64,000 nucleotides of DNA. Source: Hyphomonas sp. Mor2 (GTDB taxonomy: Bacteria; Pseudomonadota; Alphaproteobacteria; Caulobacterales; Hyphomonadaceae). Below the pieces are notes generated by a model. It made no database searches. It saw only the letters and a program-made list of their open reading frames with translations, and was not told where the DNA came from. A program made the position numbers and the translations under genes. Below are positions 6,475-15,469 of this stretch, piece by piece (within the stretch, counting starts at the first letter, position 1; every line of letters starts with the position of its first letter). Location of the stretch: assembly GCF_001854405.1 (NCBI RefSeq), contig NZ_CP017718.1, forward strand, positions 2,170,001 to 2,234,000. The letters are read 5' to 3'.

Positions 6475-8829
6475 ATGCGGTACGCCTTTGGGCCATTCGA
6501 GTTGGACACCTCGACGCTGGAGCTTCTGCGCGACGGTGAGCCCGTCAGCATTGAGCCGCAAGTGTTCGAAGTGCTGGTTCACCTGATCGAGAATCGCGAC
6601 CGCGTCCTGTCCAAGGACGACTTGATCGACGCCGTCTGGGGCGGCCGGATCGTATCGGATTCGGCGATTTCTACGCGAATTAAAATGGTCCGCCGCGCCG
6701 TCGATGATGACGGCTCACGCCAGGCCGTGATCAAGACCGTGCATGGCAAGGGCTTTCGCTTCATTGCCGACCTGAAAGATCCGCCAGTCGTCGCCCCGGA
6801 CCCGCTGCCGAACAGCGAGCCTGCACCGCTGGAACCGCCAACACCGAAGCCCCAGACCCGCCTCCTCGCCCCGATCGGGCTCGCTGCCGCCGCGGCGCTG
6901 GGCGTGCTCCTCCTGTTTCAGCTCTTCACCGGCTCGGCGCGCACGTCGGAGGCACGCATCGCGGTGCTGCCGATTAGCAATCAGACGGGCGATGCCTCGC
7001 TGGACTGGATCGAGCTCGGTTTGATGAGTCTCGTGTCGCACGAGCTCGAAGCCCGCTCGGAGCTCAGCGTCGTGCCGGACGGAACCATCGTCAAACTGTC
7101 AGATCGGTTTTCAACGCCGGATAATGAGGCGCTGGAACCACATGAACAGATGCAACGGGCCCTGCAGGACGGCTATGGCGCCTCACACTTGTTGATGGCC
7201 CGCCTGACGGGCTCCGCCGATGCGCTCGTTCTGGAGTATCGCGTCCTCAATCCGCGCGGCTTGTCCGCACCTACCAGCGTCTCTGCCATGGCCCCAGCAG
7301 ACCTGGCACGCGAGATGAGCCGCCTGGTGGCGAGCACCCTGCCGCGGTCGGGGCAGCGCCCGTTGCAAATCGAGGATGACAAGTTCGATGACAGCTATGT
7401 CGCCGAGACCTATGCGCGCGGCCGCGATCTGCAAATGCAGGGCAAGGGCGCGGAAGCTGCGGACCTGTTTCGGGTCGCCGCGGCGCAAGTCCCGAACAAT
7501 CTTGAGGTTCTGTATGAACTGGCCGTGTCGACCCGTATGGCGGGCGACCTGGACTCGGCTGAAGCGCAGTTTGAAAACGTCATCGCAGCATCGGTCGCCG
7601 CCGGTGACACACTCCAGCACGCGATGGCGCTGAATGGAATCGGGGTCGCGCAGATGACCCGGCGCGAGGATGCCCTGGCCCTTGAGACCTTCACCCAGGC
7701 GCTCGACCTGCTGTCAGAGGCCGGCAATCCCGAAACCCGGGCTCACGTGCTGACCAATATTGGCATTGTGGAGCGACGCTTGCGCAATTTTGAAGCGGCA
7801 GAGGATGCGCTGGGCCGGGCGATGATCGCCTATCAGGCGGCGGGTTATGAATTGCCGCCCGGGCACTTGTTGAACTCGATGGCCAATCTGAAAGTGCAGA
7901 TGCGGGACATCCCGACCGCGAACCAGTACTACCAGCAGGCGCTCGAATATCATCGCCTGGTCGGTGATCGTTGGGCTGAGGCGGTCAATCTCCATAATCT
8001 TGGCACCAATGCCATCACTCAGGGCGATCGGGCGCGCGCGAAGGACCTGTTGAATAGCGCGCTCGAGCTGAGACGTGAGATGGGCGACACGCGCGGTCAG
8101 ATGACGACGCTCTGGTCTCTGGCCCGCCTCGCGGTCAATCAGGGCAATGTCGAGACCGCCGATCAATATACCGAGGAAATGGTCACGCTCGCTGAGGAAG
8201 CCGGTGATCAGTATCTGTTCGCACAGGCGCAGGAATCGGCGGCGCATATGGATATGGTCCGCGGCGAGTGGGCCGCCGCGCTGGAGCATAGCCAGCGCGC
8301 TCAGGCCATTTATGAGGACCAGTCGCGCCCGCGAAAAGTCCATCGCGAGCGGATCCGGCAAGCCGCCATCAATGGCTTTGCTGGTGACACGCAGGGGGCC
8401 GACACGGTCGAAGAGGTGCTCGACTGGGCCTTGTCGGAAAATCAACGTGGGACGCAGCTGCATGCCTATGAGGCTCTGACCGTACTCAGCCTTGTCGATC
8501 AGGACTATCAACGCGCCGCCGACCATATCGACGCGGCTGTGGCCTTATCGAGCGAGATGCAATTGAATTCGGCCAATGGGCGCCTGGCCGCGCGTCAGGG
8601 ATTGGTGCGGTTGCTCCTGGGCGATGAAACCGGCGCGACCGCCTCGCTCGGGAAGGCCATGATCGGCAATCCGGAGCATCAGGAAACGGTCCTACTGGAC
8701 GGCTTGTTGAAACTGAGCCGCGGCGACACGGGCGCAGGCGCGGCGCGCATCGCAGAAGCGCGTGAGATATCCGGCGATAACTGGTCGCTCACGCAACGCT
8801 TGTTCTGGTCGCTCGGCGAGGGGATTTAG
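6475..8829 (+). CDS. Membrane-bound winged-helix regulator with TPR domain (CadC-like)
   Basis: A 784-residue protein. Residues 2-95 form an OmpR-type winged helix (starts YAFGPFELD, ends KTVHGKGFRFI) without a receiver domain. A Pro-rich linker (about 102-122) and one membrane span (about 124-143) follow. A TolB/FlgO-like segment starting RIAVLPISNQTGD precedes a long TPR array (about 315-750) predicted to be periplasmic. This CadC/ToxR topology lets an outside signal act on DNA directly. ATG 6475 is chosen because GGAGG lies 5 bases upstream; an upstream in-frame ATG has none. The obvious candidate target is the divergent mddA-like gene (inference). Confidence 0.8.
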   Translation: MRYAFGPFELDTSTLELLRDGEPVSIEPQVFEVLVHLIENRDRVLSKDDLIDAVWGGRIVSDSAISTRIKMVRRAVDDDGSRQAVIKTVHGKGFRFIADLKDPPVVAPDPLPNSEPAPLEPPTPKPQTRLLAPIGLAAAAALGVLLLFQLFTGSARTSEARIAVLPISNQTGDASLDWIELGLMSLVSHELEARSELSVVPDGTIVKLSDRFSTPDNEALEPHEQMQRALQDGYGASHLLMARLTGSADALVLEYRVLNPRGLSAPTSVSAMAPADLAREMSRLVASTLPRSGQRPLQIEDDKFDDSYVAETYARGRDLQMQGKGAEAADLFRVAAAQVPNNLEVLYELAVSTRMAGDLDSAEAQFENVIAASVAAGDTLQHAMALNGIGVAQMTRREDALALETFTQALDLLSEAGNPETRAHVLTNIGIVERRLRNFEAAEDALGRAMIAYQAAGYELPPGHLLNSMANLKVQMRDIPTANQYYQQALEYHRLVGDRWAEAVNLHNLGTNAITQGDRARAKDLLNSALELRREMGDTRGQMTTLWSLARLAVNQGNVETADQYTEEMVTLAEEAGDQYLFAQAQESAAHMDMVRGEWAAALEHSQRAQAIYEDQSRPRKVHRERIRQAAINGFAGDTQGADTVEEVLDWALSENQRGTQLHAYEALTVLSLVDQDYQRAADHIDAAVALSSEMQLNSANGRLAARQGLVRLLLGDETGATASLGKAMIGNPEHQETVLLDGLLKLSRGDTGAGAARIAEAREISGDNWSLTQRLFWSLGEGI

Positions 8830-8920
8830 GCCAGCGCGGCAAACCGGATCCTTTACATGCCTGTCACCTTCAGTTGATACCTGCCGGGTCCATCTGAGTC
8901 ACATTACAGGGGTCCTGCTC

Positions 8921-10543
8921 ATGACATCTCATTCCGGCCTAATGGCAGCTTCAGCCTGCAGTCTGTTCCTAATGGTTGGCTGCGTGAGCACCGATATTGT
9001 CGCTGCGCCTGACGCGCCAATTGAAACCGTCGAAGCGCCGGACACGTATCTAGCGGCGGATACCGAGAAAAAGGGCGGCGCCAAAAATGTCATCCTGATG
9101 ATTTCTGACGGGATCGGCTTCAATGGCTGGCTGGCGGCGGACTATTATCAGGGCCTGGCCGGTCAGCAGTCCTATCAGATCACCCGCCCGGACGGCACCA
9201 TGCCGGTCGTCTATGGGATGACCCATGATGCCTTGAACCTGATCGATGCCTCCGGCGCGATCATCACCCGCGTCGAAGACGTGCCCAATGCCGTCGGCGC
9301 GATTGAGCAGGGCTATGATCCAAGCCGCCGCTGGGACCTATTTGAAGCGGCGTTCGTGAACGATTTTGAGCCCACGAATGCCAGCTATACCAGCTACACA
9401 GACAGCGCCGCGGCCGGCACGGCACTGATGGCGGGACGGAAGACCTCCAATGGCCGCATCAATATGGACTGGAGCGGACAGGAGCGGTTTCGCACCATTG
9501 GTCAGATTGCCATGGATCGCGGGCGATCGGCGGGCGCTGTGGCCTCGGTCATGGCCTCGCACGCGACCCCCGCCGCGGTGATCTCGCACAATGTCTCGCG
9601 CAACAATTATGCAGACATCTTCAACGAGATGCTGGCCAGCGACCTGGATGTGATCATGGGCGGCGGGCATCCCCTTTATGATGCCAGCGGCGCATCCATC
9701 GAGCCCGAAGAGGCCGAGGCCTATCAGTTTGTCGGGGGCGAGGAGACGCTCGCGACGCTGACCAGCGAAGCCGGCCTGAACGGGTTTACCTTCATTGATG
9801 CCAAGGCCGATTTCGAAGCCCTGGCCGCAGGCACAGATGTGCCGGAGCGCGTGGTCGGGATCGCGCGGACGGCGAACACGCTGCAAGCCGCTCGAACCGG
9901 CCTGGCCGCCGCGGACACGCCATCCGGCATGGCCTATAATAGCGAGGTTCCTGATCTTTCCACGATGAGCCTCGGCGCCTTGAACGTGCTCAGCCAGGAC
10001 GAAGACGGCTTTTTTCTGATGATTGAAGGCGGCGCTGTCGACTGGATGGGCCATGGCAACAACATGCCACGCTATATTGAAGAGCAGATCGATTTCAACA
10101 TGTCCGTCAACGCGGTGATCGAGTGGGTCGAAACCCATTCAAGCTGGGACGAAACGCTATTGATCATTACCGCCGATCATGAGTGCGGCGGGATCTGGGG
10201 CGAAGGCACCTGGACCAATGGTGAAGGCGGCCCGGTCGCCGCGGATCGCAGCCCGGAAGCAATCCTCGCCGCGCGTTTCGATCCGTCCGAAGATGTCTTC
10301 AACGAATTTCTGGCCGTACAGGATCGCGGCGCCGGGACCATGCCGGGCTATCAATTTGCATCCGGCAATCACACCAATGAACTGGTGCCCCTGTGGGCGA
10401 TTGGCGCCGGTTCGGAACAGTTTGCGGAGTTCACGCAGACCGATCTGAAAGCGCGCGATCTCTGGGGCGCGCCTTATGGCTGGGATGGCCGGATCGTCGA
10501 CAACACGACCGTCTTCCAGGTGATGGAAGAGGCCTTGCGATAG
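8921..10543 (+). CDS. PhoA-type alkaline phosphatase lipoprotein
   Basis: A 540-residue phosphomonoesterase. The N-terminus is a lipoprotein signal with lipobox MVGC (Cys21). Metal and catalytic residues of the alkaline phosphatase superfamily are in place: D63 in MISDGIGF, nucleophile S162 in TDSAAAGTALMAG, D419/H420 in ADHECGG, and H484 in SGNHTNE. It should release phosphate from organic phosphoesters at the cell envelope. ATG 8921 is chosen over the longer frame because AGGGG lies 8 bases upstream and the signal peptide starts there. No Pho box was identified upstream. It stands alone between the regulator and a small minus-strand gene. Confidence 0.88.
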   Translation: MTSHSGLMAASACSLFLMVGCVSTDIVAAPDAPIETVEAPDTYLAADTEKKGGAKNVILMISDGIGFNGWLAADYYQGLAGQQSYQITRPDGTMPVVYGMTHDALNLIDASGAIITRVEDVPNAVGAIEQGYDPSRRWDLFEAAFVNDFEPTNASYTSYTDSAAAGTALMAGRKTSNGRINMDWSGQERFRTIGQIAMDRGRSAGAVASVMASHATPAAVISHNVSRNNYADIFNEMLASDLDVIMGGGHPLYDASGASIEPEEAEAYQFVGGEETLATLTSEAGLNGFTFIDAKADFEALAAGTDVPERVVGIARTANTLQAARTGLAAADTPSGMAYNSEVPDLSTMSLGALNVLSQDEDGFFLMIEGGAVDWMGHGNNMPRYIEEQIDFNMSVNAVIEWVETHSSWDETLLIITADHECGGIWGEGTWTNGEGGPVAADRSPEAILAARFDPSEDVFNEFLAVQDRGAGTMPGYQFASGNHTNELVPLWAIGAGSEQFAEFTQTDLKARDLWGAPYGWDGRIVDNTTVFQVMEEALR

Positions 10544-10558
10544 GGCCAGAATGAAGAA

Positions 10559-10584
10559 ATCCCGGACCGCGCTGCGACCGGGAT
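10559..10584 (-). terminator. Hairpin between convergent genes
   Basis: Arms ATCCCGG and CCGGGAT with an inner CGC/GCG pairing. Read on the minus strand it runs into TTTCTTCATT, so it most likely ends the small gene at 10610; it could also slow transcription from the phosphatase gene. Confidence 0.55.
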
Positions 10585-10609
10585 ACCGTCTTCGATTGTC
10601 GTGAAAAGA

Positions 10610-10753
10610 CTATTCGTCTTCCTCGATCATGTCGGCCCAGAGGACCTCTTTGCTGACCCGAATGGCTTCGATCACGATCACGATCACCGCCACGGAGAGC
10701 ACCCACCATGCTGTGCTGGCTTGGCCAGCCCAATTCACCATTGCTTCAATCAT
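10610..10753 (-). CDS. Small single-span membrane protein (47 residues)
   Basis: The frame begins MIEAMVNWAGQ, has a strongly hydrophobic stretch (WWVLSVAVIVIVIEAI) and a hydrophilic acidic end DMIEEDE. GAGG lies 7 bases upstream of ATG 10753; an in-frame ATG at 10759 is too close to it. A hairpin follows the stop. The Val/Ile-rich span and charged tail look like a genuine small membrane protein; the function is unknown. Confidence 0.6.
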   Translation of the reverse strand: MIEAMVNWAGQASTAWWVLSVAVIVIVIEAIRVSKEVLWADMIEEDE

Positions 10754-10904
10754 CACCATGCCTCGGTCTTATGCCGTCAATGTCACCAATATGCAGGGCA
10801 CGTCTTAACGAGAGCTGAGTCAAATACGGCCCGGATCAGGCAATTCGTAATCAAAAACGCCCAATTTCTTTACCCCTGCCGACAATTGCGTAAACAGAGG
10901 GCAA

Positions 10905-11525
10905 ATGACGAAGCGAATTCCTAAACGAAAACCTCCTGCACGGGTGTGGCAGCGTATGCTGTCGGGCCGGCGCCTCGACTTGATGGATCCATCTCCGGTC
11001 GATGTCGAGATTGAAGACATCGCCCACGGCCTTGCACGGGTGGCGCGCTGGAATGGCCAGACCAAGGGCGCCCACGCCTTTTCAGTCGCCCAGCACAGCG
11101 TCGTGGTCGAAGCCCTTTGCGTGCAGATTGAACCGCGCATCGATCCGCGCTCGCGCCTGCTGGCGCTGCTGCACGACGCCCCGGAATATGTGATTGGCGA
11201 CATGATCTCTCCGTTCAAGGCCGTGCTCGGCGATGGCTACAAGGAGATCGAGACCCGCCTTGCTCATGCCATTCATGCCCGCTTCGGCTTGCCGGCTGAG
11301 ACACCGGGCAGCCTCAAGCGCCTGATCAAGAAGGCCGACAATATCTGCGCCTGGTTTGAAGCGACCCAGCTGGCTGGATTTTCCGAAGCCGAGTCGGATC
11401 GCTTCTTTGGCCATCCGCCGCGCGGGGTGCAGCTCGAGCTCAAGCCGCAACCCACCGAGGAAGCCCAGGCCGAATTCATCGCCCGCACGGTCGCCCTGCT
11501 CGCCGATATCGAGGCGCCTGCATGA
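10905..11525 (+). CDS. HD-domain phosphohydrolase (YfbR-like)
   Basis: A 206-residue HD-superfamily metal-dependent phosphohydrolase. The HD signature is spread as QHSVVVEAL, LLHDAPEYVIGD (about 95-106) and a late KKADN. YfbR relatives hydrolyse deoxynucleoside 5'-monophosphates; whether this one does is not known. GAGG lies 4 bases before the ATG. Its stop overlaps the start of the NrtR-like gene (ATGA), so the two are co-translated, suggesting a nucleotide or NAD-linked role (inference). Confidence 0.75.
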   Translation: MTKRIPKRKPPARVWQRMLSGRRLDLMDPSPVDVEIEDIAHGLARVARWNGQTKGAHAFSVAQHSVVVEALCVQIEPRIDPRSRLLALLHDAPEYVIGDMISPFKAVLGDGYKEIETRLAHAIHARFGLPAETPGSLKRLIKKADNICAWFEATQLAGFSEAESDRFFGHPPRGVQLELKPQPTEEAQAEFIARTVALLADIEAPA

Positions 11526-12457
11526 GCCTGATCATCGGTCTCTCGGTTGTGATCGTCGCGTTCGATGGTGAAAAGCCGCGCGTCCTGGCCACCCGACGCG
11601 ACGGTGATCTCACCGCCCTGCCTTTCGGCGCCTTTGATCCAGCGCAGCACCGCACGTTCGAATTGGCGCTGCGCGGCTGGGTGAAGGAACAAACCGGCTT
11701 TCAGCTCGGCTATGTCGAGCAGCTCTACACGTTCGGAGACCGCGACCGCGAAAGCCCGGAAGCAACGCTTCTGGATGCTCCTCAGGACGCCCGTGTCGTC
11801 AGCGTCGGTTATCTCGCGCTGACGCCTGAAGCCGAGCGCTTGCCCGATGCGTTCGAAGCGCGCTGGCGCGGTTGGTATCGTCACTTCCCCTGGGAAGATC
11901 ATCGCAGCGGGCGTCCGGCCATTATAGAGGATGTGATCGCTTCGCGTCTTTCAACCTGGGCAGCCGGGAATGCCGACCGGCAATCCCGCGCGCGCAGCGC
12001 CTTTGGTCTCGACGGTGATGACTGGCCGGATGAGGCTGTGCTGGAGCGCTATGAATTGCTCTACGAAGCCGGCCTTGTCGCTGAATGCGCCCGCGATCAG
12101 GGATTGCCGGTTCCAAGTGAGCAGCTGGGCGAACCCATGGCCTCGGACCACCGCCGGATCCTCGCCACCGCGATCAGCCGCTTGCGGGCCAAGGTGCGCT
12201 ACCGGCCTGTCGTATTCGAACTGATGCCGGACCGCTTCACCCTGACCGCGCTGCAAAGCACGGTCGAAGCCATCCTCGGCCAGAAACTGCACAAGCAGAA
12301 CTTCCGCCGCGCCCTCGATCGCACCGGTATGGTCGAAGGAACAGGCGAGATGGAGAGCGGCACCGGCGGCCGCCCGGCCGAACTGCACCGCTTCAAACGC
12401 GAAGCCTTGCGCCGCACGGGTGCGCGGGGCCTGAGTGCACCGGTGGTAAAAGGCTAG
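11522..12457 (+). CDS. NrtR-like NUDIX/winged-helix NAD regulator
   Basis: A 311-residue protein of the alphaproteobacterial NAD-regulator family (COG4111 type). The N-terminal NUDIX-fold part (about 1-150) lacks a full NUDIX box, as expected for a sensor rather than an enzyme. The C-terminal region contains the NrtR-type helix-turn-helix around TALQSTVEAILGQKLHKQNF, which reads DNA. In NrtR the NUDIX domain binds ADP-ribose or related metabolites and controls NAD biosynthesis genes. It converges on kynureninase, an enzyme of tryptophan-to-NAD synthesis, and shares a CTAG stop with it. The function is inferred from family and neighbour. Confidence 0.72.
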   Translation: MSLIIGLSVVIVAFDGEKPRVLATRRDGDLTALPFGAFDPAQHRTFELALRGWVKEQTGFQLGYVEQLYTFGDRDRESPEATLLDAPQDARVVSVGYLALTPEAERLPDAFEARWRGWYRHFPWEDHRSGRPAIIEDVIASRLSTWAAGNADRQSRARSAFGLDGDDWPDEAVLERYELLYEAGLVAECARDQGLPVPSEQLGEPMASDHRRILATAISRLRAKVRYRPVVFELMPDRFTLTALQSTVEAILGQKLHKQNFRRALDRTGMVEGTGEMESGTGGRPAELHRFKREALRRTGARGLSAPVVKG

Positions 12458-13680
12458 GTCACAATCGCCCTGGTCTTGAAACGCGGCTGATCCCAGGTCC
12501 GCGTGTGCAGGATATCCTGAAGAGCTTCCATGGCATCCCAGACCTCTGCGAAGCGAACGTAAAGCGGCGAGAAGCCGAAGCGCATGGCGTCAGGCGCACG
12601 AAAATCCGGGATAATATTACGCGCGATCATCGCCTGAACCACAGCATACCCGTCTGCATGCACCAGGCTGACATGACCCCCCCGGCGCGCCCCTATTCCT
12701 GGGGAAATGGCCTCGAGCTCCAGGCGGTCCGCCCACCACAGGCAAAGATCCCCCAGCGCGCGGGCCTTGGCACTCAGCGCCTCAACCGAAATGCTGTCAA
12801 ACAGGTCCAATGCGCCATCAAGAGCTCGCAATGACAATATACCCGGTGTCCCCGCTGCGAAGCGCGGCGCCCCATCGACGGGTTGGTAATCTGCTTCAAA
12901 CGCGAACGGGTCAACATGCCCGAACCAGCCCGGTAAAGGATTGCGCAATTGGGCCGCCAGCTGCCGCTCGGCATAGATGAAGGCTGGCGCGCCGGGGCCG
13001 CCATTCAGATACTTGTACGTGCAGCCCGTCGCCAAACGCACGCCGTCGCGTTGAAGATTGAGATCCACACATCCTGTCGCGTGACTGAGGTCCCAGACAA
13101 TCAGAGCCTCGTGGCGTGAAGCGATGTCTTCCAGCGAGGCCATTTCCTCTACCACCGCCGTTCGATAATTGACCAAGCTCTTGAGCAGCACACCGCCCGC
13201 TTCCAGCGCCTCCGCCGCGGTGCCGCTCGCAATCCGCACAAAGGCCGCCCCGGTCTGCGCACACAGACCTTGCGCCATGTACTGATCGGTCGGGAATTCA
13301 TCAGCTTCGACGATGATGCGTTTGATGGGGGTCTGCTCGAGCGCCGCCATGGCCAGCTTGTACAGATTGATCGAGACGCTGTCGCAGACGATCACATCCT
13401 CTGCGGGTGCCCCAAGCAGCCGGGCGAGTTTTGCGCCGACCGTCTTGGGCAGATTGATCCAGTCCGCCTCGTTCCACGATCGGATCAGCCCAGTCGTCCA
13501 TTCGTGTCGGGCGGTTTGATCCATGGCGGCGAGCGCGCGCCTCGAACTGGGGCCGAGCGAATGACCATCCAGATAGATCAGACCCTCTGGCAACAGAAAT
13601 TCTGCCGCAACTGGCGCCAACCGATCGTTCTGATCGAGCAAAACCGCTTCGGCGCGGTTGGTCGGTAGTGGATAAGTCAT
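12454..13680 (-). CDS. kynU: Kynureninase
   Basis: A 408-residue PLP enzyme that splits kynurenine to anthranilate and alanine (or the 3-hydroxy form toward NAD). Family landmarks: IYLDGHSLGP near the N-terminus, VWDLSHATGC, and the PLP-lysine motif TGCTYKYLNGGPG with Lys223; GWFGHVDPFAF follows. ATG 13680 is preferred over 13695 because GGGGA lies a few bases upstream, although the spacing is short. No tryptophan dioxygenase is in the window. The adjacent divergent hydrolase and the NrtR-like regulator support a kynurenine/NAD locus. Confidence 0.9.
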   Translation of the reverse strand: MTYPLPTNRAEAVLLDQNDRLAPVAAEFLLPEGLIYLDGHSLGPSSRRALAAMDQTARHEWTTGLIRSWNEADWINLPKTVGAKLARLLGAPAEDVIVCDSVSINLYKLAMAALEQTPIKRIIVEADEFPTDQYMAQGLCAQTGAAFVRIASGTAAEALEAGGVLLKSLVNYRTAVVEEMASLEDIASRHEALIVWDLSHATGCVDLNLQRDGVRLATGCTYKYLNGGPGAPAFIYAERQLAAQLRNPLPGWFGHVDPFAFEADYQPVDGAPRFAAGTPGILSLRALDGALDLFDSISVEALSAKARALGDLCLWWADRLELEAISPGIGARRGGHVSLVHADGYAVVQAMIARNIIPDFRAPDAMRFGFSPLYVRFAEVWDAMEALQDILHTRTWDQPRFKTRAIVT

Positions 13681-13766
13681 CGTCCCCTTCTGCATGATCT
13701 GTCAGTCCATCGCTAGCCTCGGGTCAGCGCTTGCAAAACTAGACCGTTCGTTGAAAAAGACCCGCC

Positions 13767-14732
13767 ATGAGAGCTGTACTTTTTGCCTTTGTGGTCGCGA
13801 GCTGCCTGACCGCCTGCGTAGATACGCCGCCACCTGTCGACGCGAGCGAGGCACCAACAGATGCATCGATCGAGACCACGGACATGCCCGCTACCCTTTC
13901 CTTACTGACCTGGAACGATTTGCTCTCGCGGGACAGACCGGCGCCGACCACCAGCATTCGCATCGGCGATGGCGACACCGATATTGTCGACCTGTGGCTG
14001 CCGGAGACACCGGGGCCGCACCCGGTCGTGCTTATGGTGCATGGCGGCTGCTGGCAAAAGGCGATCGCGGACCGGACCTTGATGAATTATGCTGCCGAGG
14101 ATTTGCGCCAGCGCGGACTCGCTGTCTGGAACATTGAGTATCGCGGCGTCGACGAGACGGGCGGTGGATATCCAGGCACTTACCTCGATGTTGCGCGTGC
14201 TGCAGATGCCCTGCGTGACCAGGCCGAGCGTTATGATCTTGATCCTAATCGCGTCGCCGGAATCGGACATTCTGCAGGGGGCCATCTGGTCACCTGGCTC
14301 GCCACAAGAGCAGCACTGCCTGACACCAGTCCACTCGACAATGCCGACCCCTTGTCTCTTCTTGGCGTCATCAATTCGGGCGGACTGGCCGATTTGGAGG
14401 TCTCGGTGAACGTGACCCAGTATGATTGTCTCGGGGCGATCATCGATGATCTCATCGGTTCGCCCAGTGACGCCCGAGAGAACGCCTTTTCTGATACGTC
14501 TCCGGCCGAGCTGTTGCCGGTTCCAGGCACGTTCGTCAGCATCAGCGGTGCGATGGATCGTATTTCGCCGCCCGGGCTCGCGGATGAGATCGCCGCGAAG
14601 GATCGTGCAGCGAACGGGTCAGGCCAGTCCATCATTGTGGCAGGCAATAATCATGTCGATTTGATCGCGCCGGGAACAGAGGCCTGGGAGGTCCAGGCTG
14701 CTTTGCTGCAGGACATGCTAGCGCCGCGCTAG
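13767..14732 (+). CDS. Lipoprotein alpha/beta hydrolase, possible formamidase-like
   Basis: A 321-residue protein with lipobox LTAC (Cys17). The alpha/beta-hydrolase core has the oxyanion motif HGGCW (92-96), nucleophile S169 in GHSAGGH, an acid probably at the D of GAMDRISPP, and H in NNHVDL. The HGG(x)W motif and the position beside kynU resemble eukaryotic-type N-formylkynurenine formamidase, but a lipoprotein location outside the membrane would be unusual for that step. An arylesterase or lipase is the alternative. The gene overlaps the 3' end of the rhomboid gene by 15 bases. Confidence 0.7.
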   Translation: MRAVLFAFVVASCLTACVDTPPPVDASEAPTDASIETTDMPATLSLLTWNDLLSRDRPAPTTSIRIGDGDTDIVDLWLPETPGPHPVVLMVHGGCWQKAIADRTLMNYAAEDLRQRGLAVWNIEYRGVDETGGGYPGTYLDVARAADALRDQAERYDLDPNRVAGIGHSAGGHLVTWLATRAALPDTSPLDNADPLSLLGVINSGGLADLEVSVNVTQYDCLGAIIDDLIGSPSDARENAFSDTSPAELLPVPGTFVSISGAMDRISPPGLADEIAAKDRAANGSGQSIIVAGNNHVDLIAPGTEAWEVQAALLQDMLAPR

Positions 14733-15383
14733 CGACACAAAAACCGGAAAGCTGAAACCCGCGGCGAGACCGCCAAGATGCGCGGCCCAGGCAATGCGCA
14801 TCATGCCAATGTCTCCGCCCAGGAAGGCGAGGACGACATTGATCACGATCCATGGCACGCTGATCGACCAGGCCCCGCGCCAGCCATTGCGCAGAAAGCC
14901 GATCGCCGGCAACAGGCCCGAAATTGCCGACGAGGCTCCGATCGCAATACCGTCCTGTGCGTCGATTGTGTACCAGAGCATCTGGGCCGCCGCGCCGCCC
15001 GCTGCGCAGACAAAGAAGAAGATGACAAACAGGATGGCGCTTTTTGGGGCCCGGCCCAGGCCTTGAACGACAATCGGTCCGAGGGCGATCAGCATCGCCA
15101 TGTTCATCATCAGATGAAACGAGCCGCCATGCAGGAAGGTGTGCAGCACATAGGGCGCGAACTCGCCCCACGGGCGATAGACATTCTCGAAACTTGGACC
15201 GCCTGCCACGGCGCCGACGGCGAACATCCAGTCCTGCACGTCATCGGGCGCATTGAACTGGACCAGCGTCACCGCCACGATCGCCCCGGTGAGTGCCAGG
15301 ATCACCGTCGGAAACCCTTTGCGGAAGATGGGCGGGCGCTCGGGGCGTTGATCCGGATCAGTATAGACTTGCATGCCTTTCAT
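14718..15383 (-). CDS. Rhomboid-family intramembrane serine protease
   Basis: A 221-residue protein with about six membrane segments. The oxyanion/fold motif HGGSFHLMMNM, the serine motif GASSAISG and the late histidine in AAHLGGLAAGF are all present. The residue after the catalytic Ser is Ser instead of the common Gly. Such proteases cut transmembrane helices of membrane proteins. The start could be ATG 15383 or 15374. It is convergent with, and overlaps by 15 bases, the lipoprotein hydrolase gene. Confidence 0.82.
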   Translation of the reverse strand: MKGMQVYTDPDQRPERPPIFRKGFPTVILALTGAIVAVTLVQFNAPDDVQDWMFAVGAVAGGPSFENVYRPWGEFAPYVLHTFLHGGSFHLMMNMAMLIALGPIVVQGLGRAPKSAILFVIFFFVCAAGGAAAQMLWYTIDAQDGIAIGASSAISGLLPAIGFLRNGWRGAWSISVPWIVINVVLAFLGGDIGMMRIAWAAHLGGLAAGFSFPVFVSLARR

Positions 15384-15469
15384 ATGGCGTATGGCCTGCC
15401 AAACGCCAGCCCTTCACTGCCGCCACGTGACGGCTTGACCTTGCGCCGGGCTTAGCCACGATCACGCGC

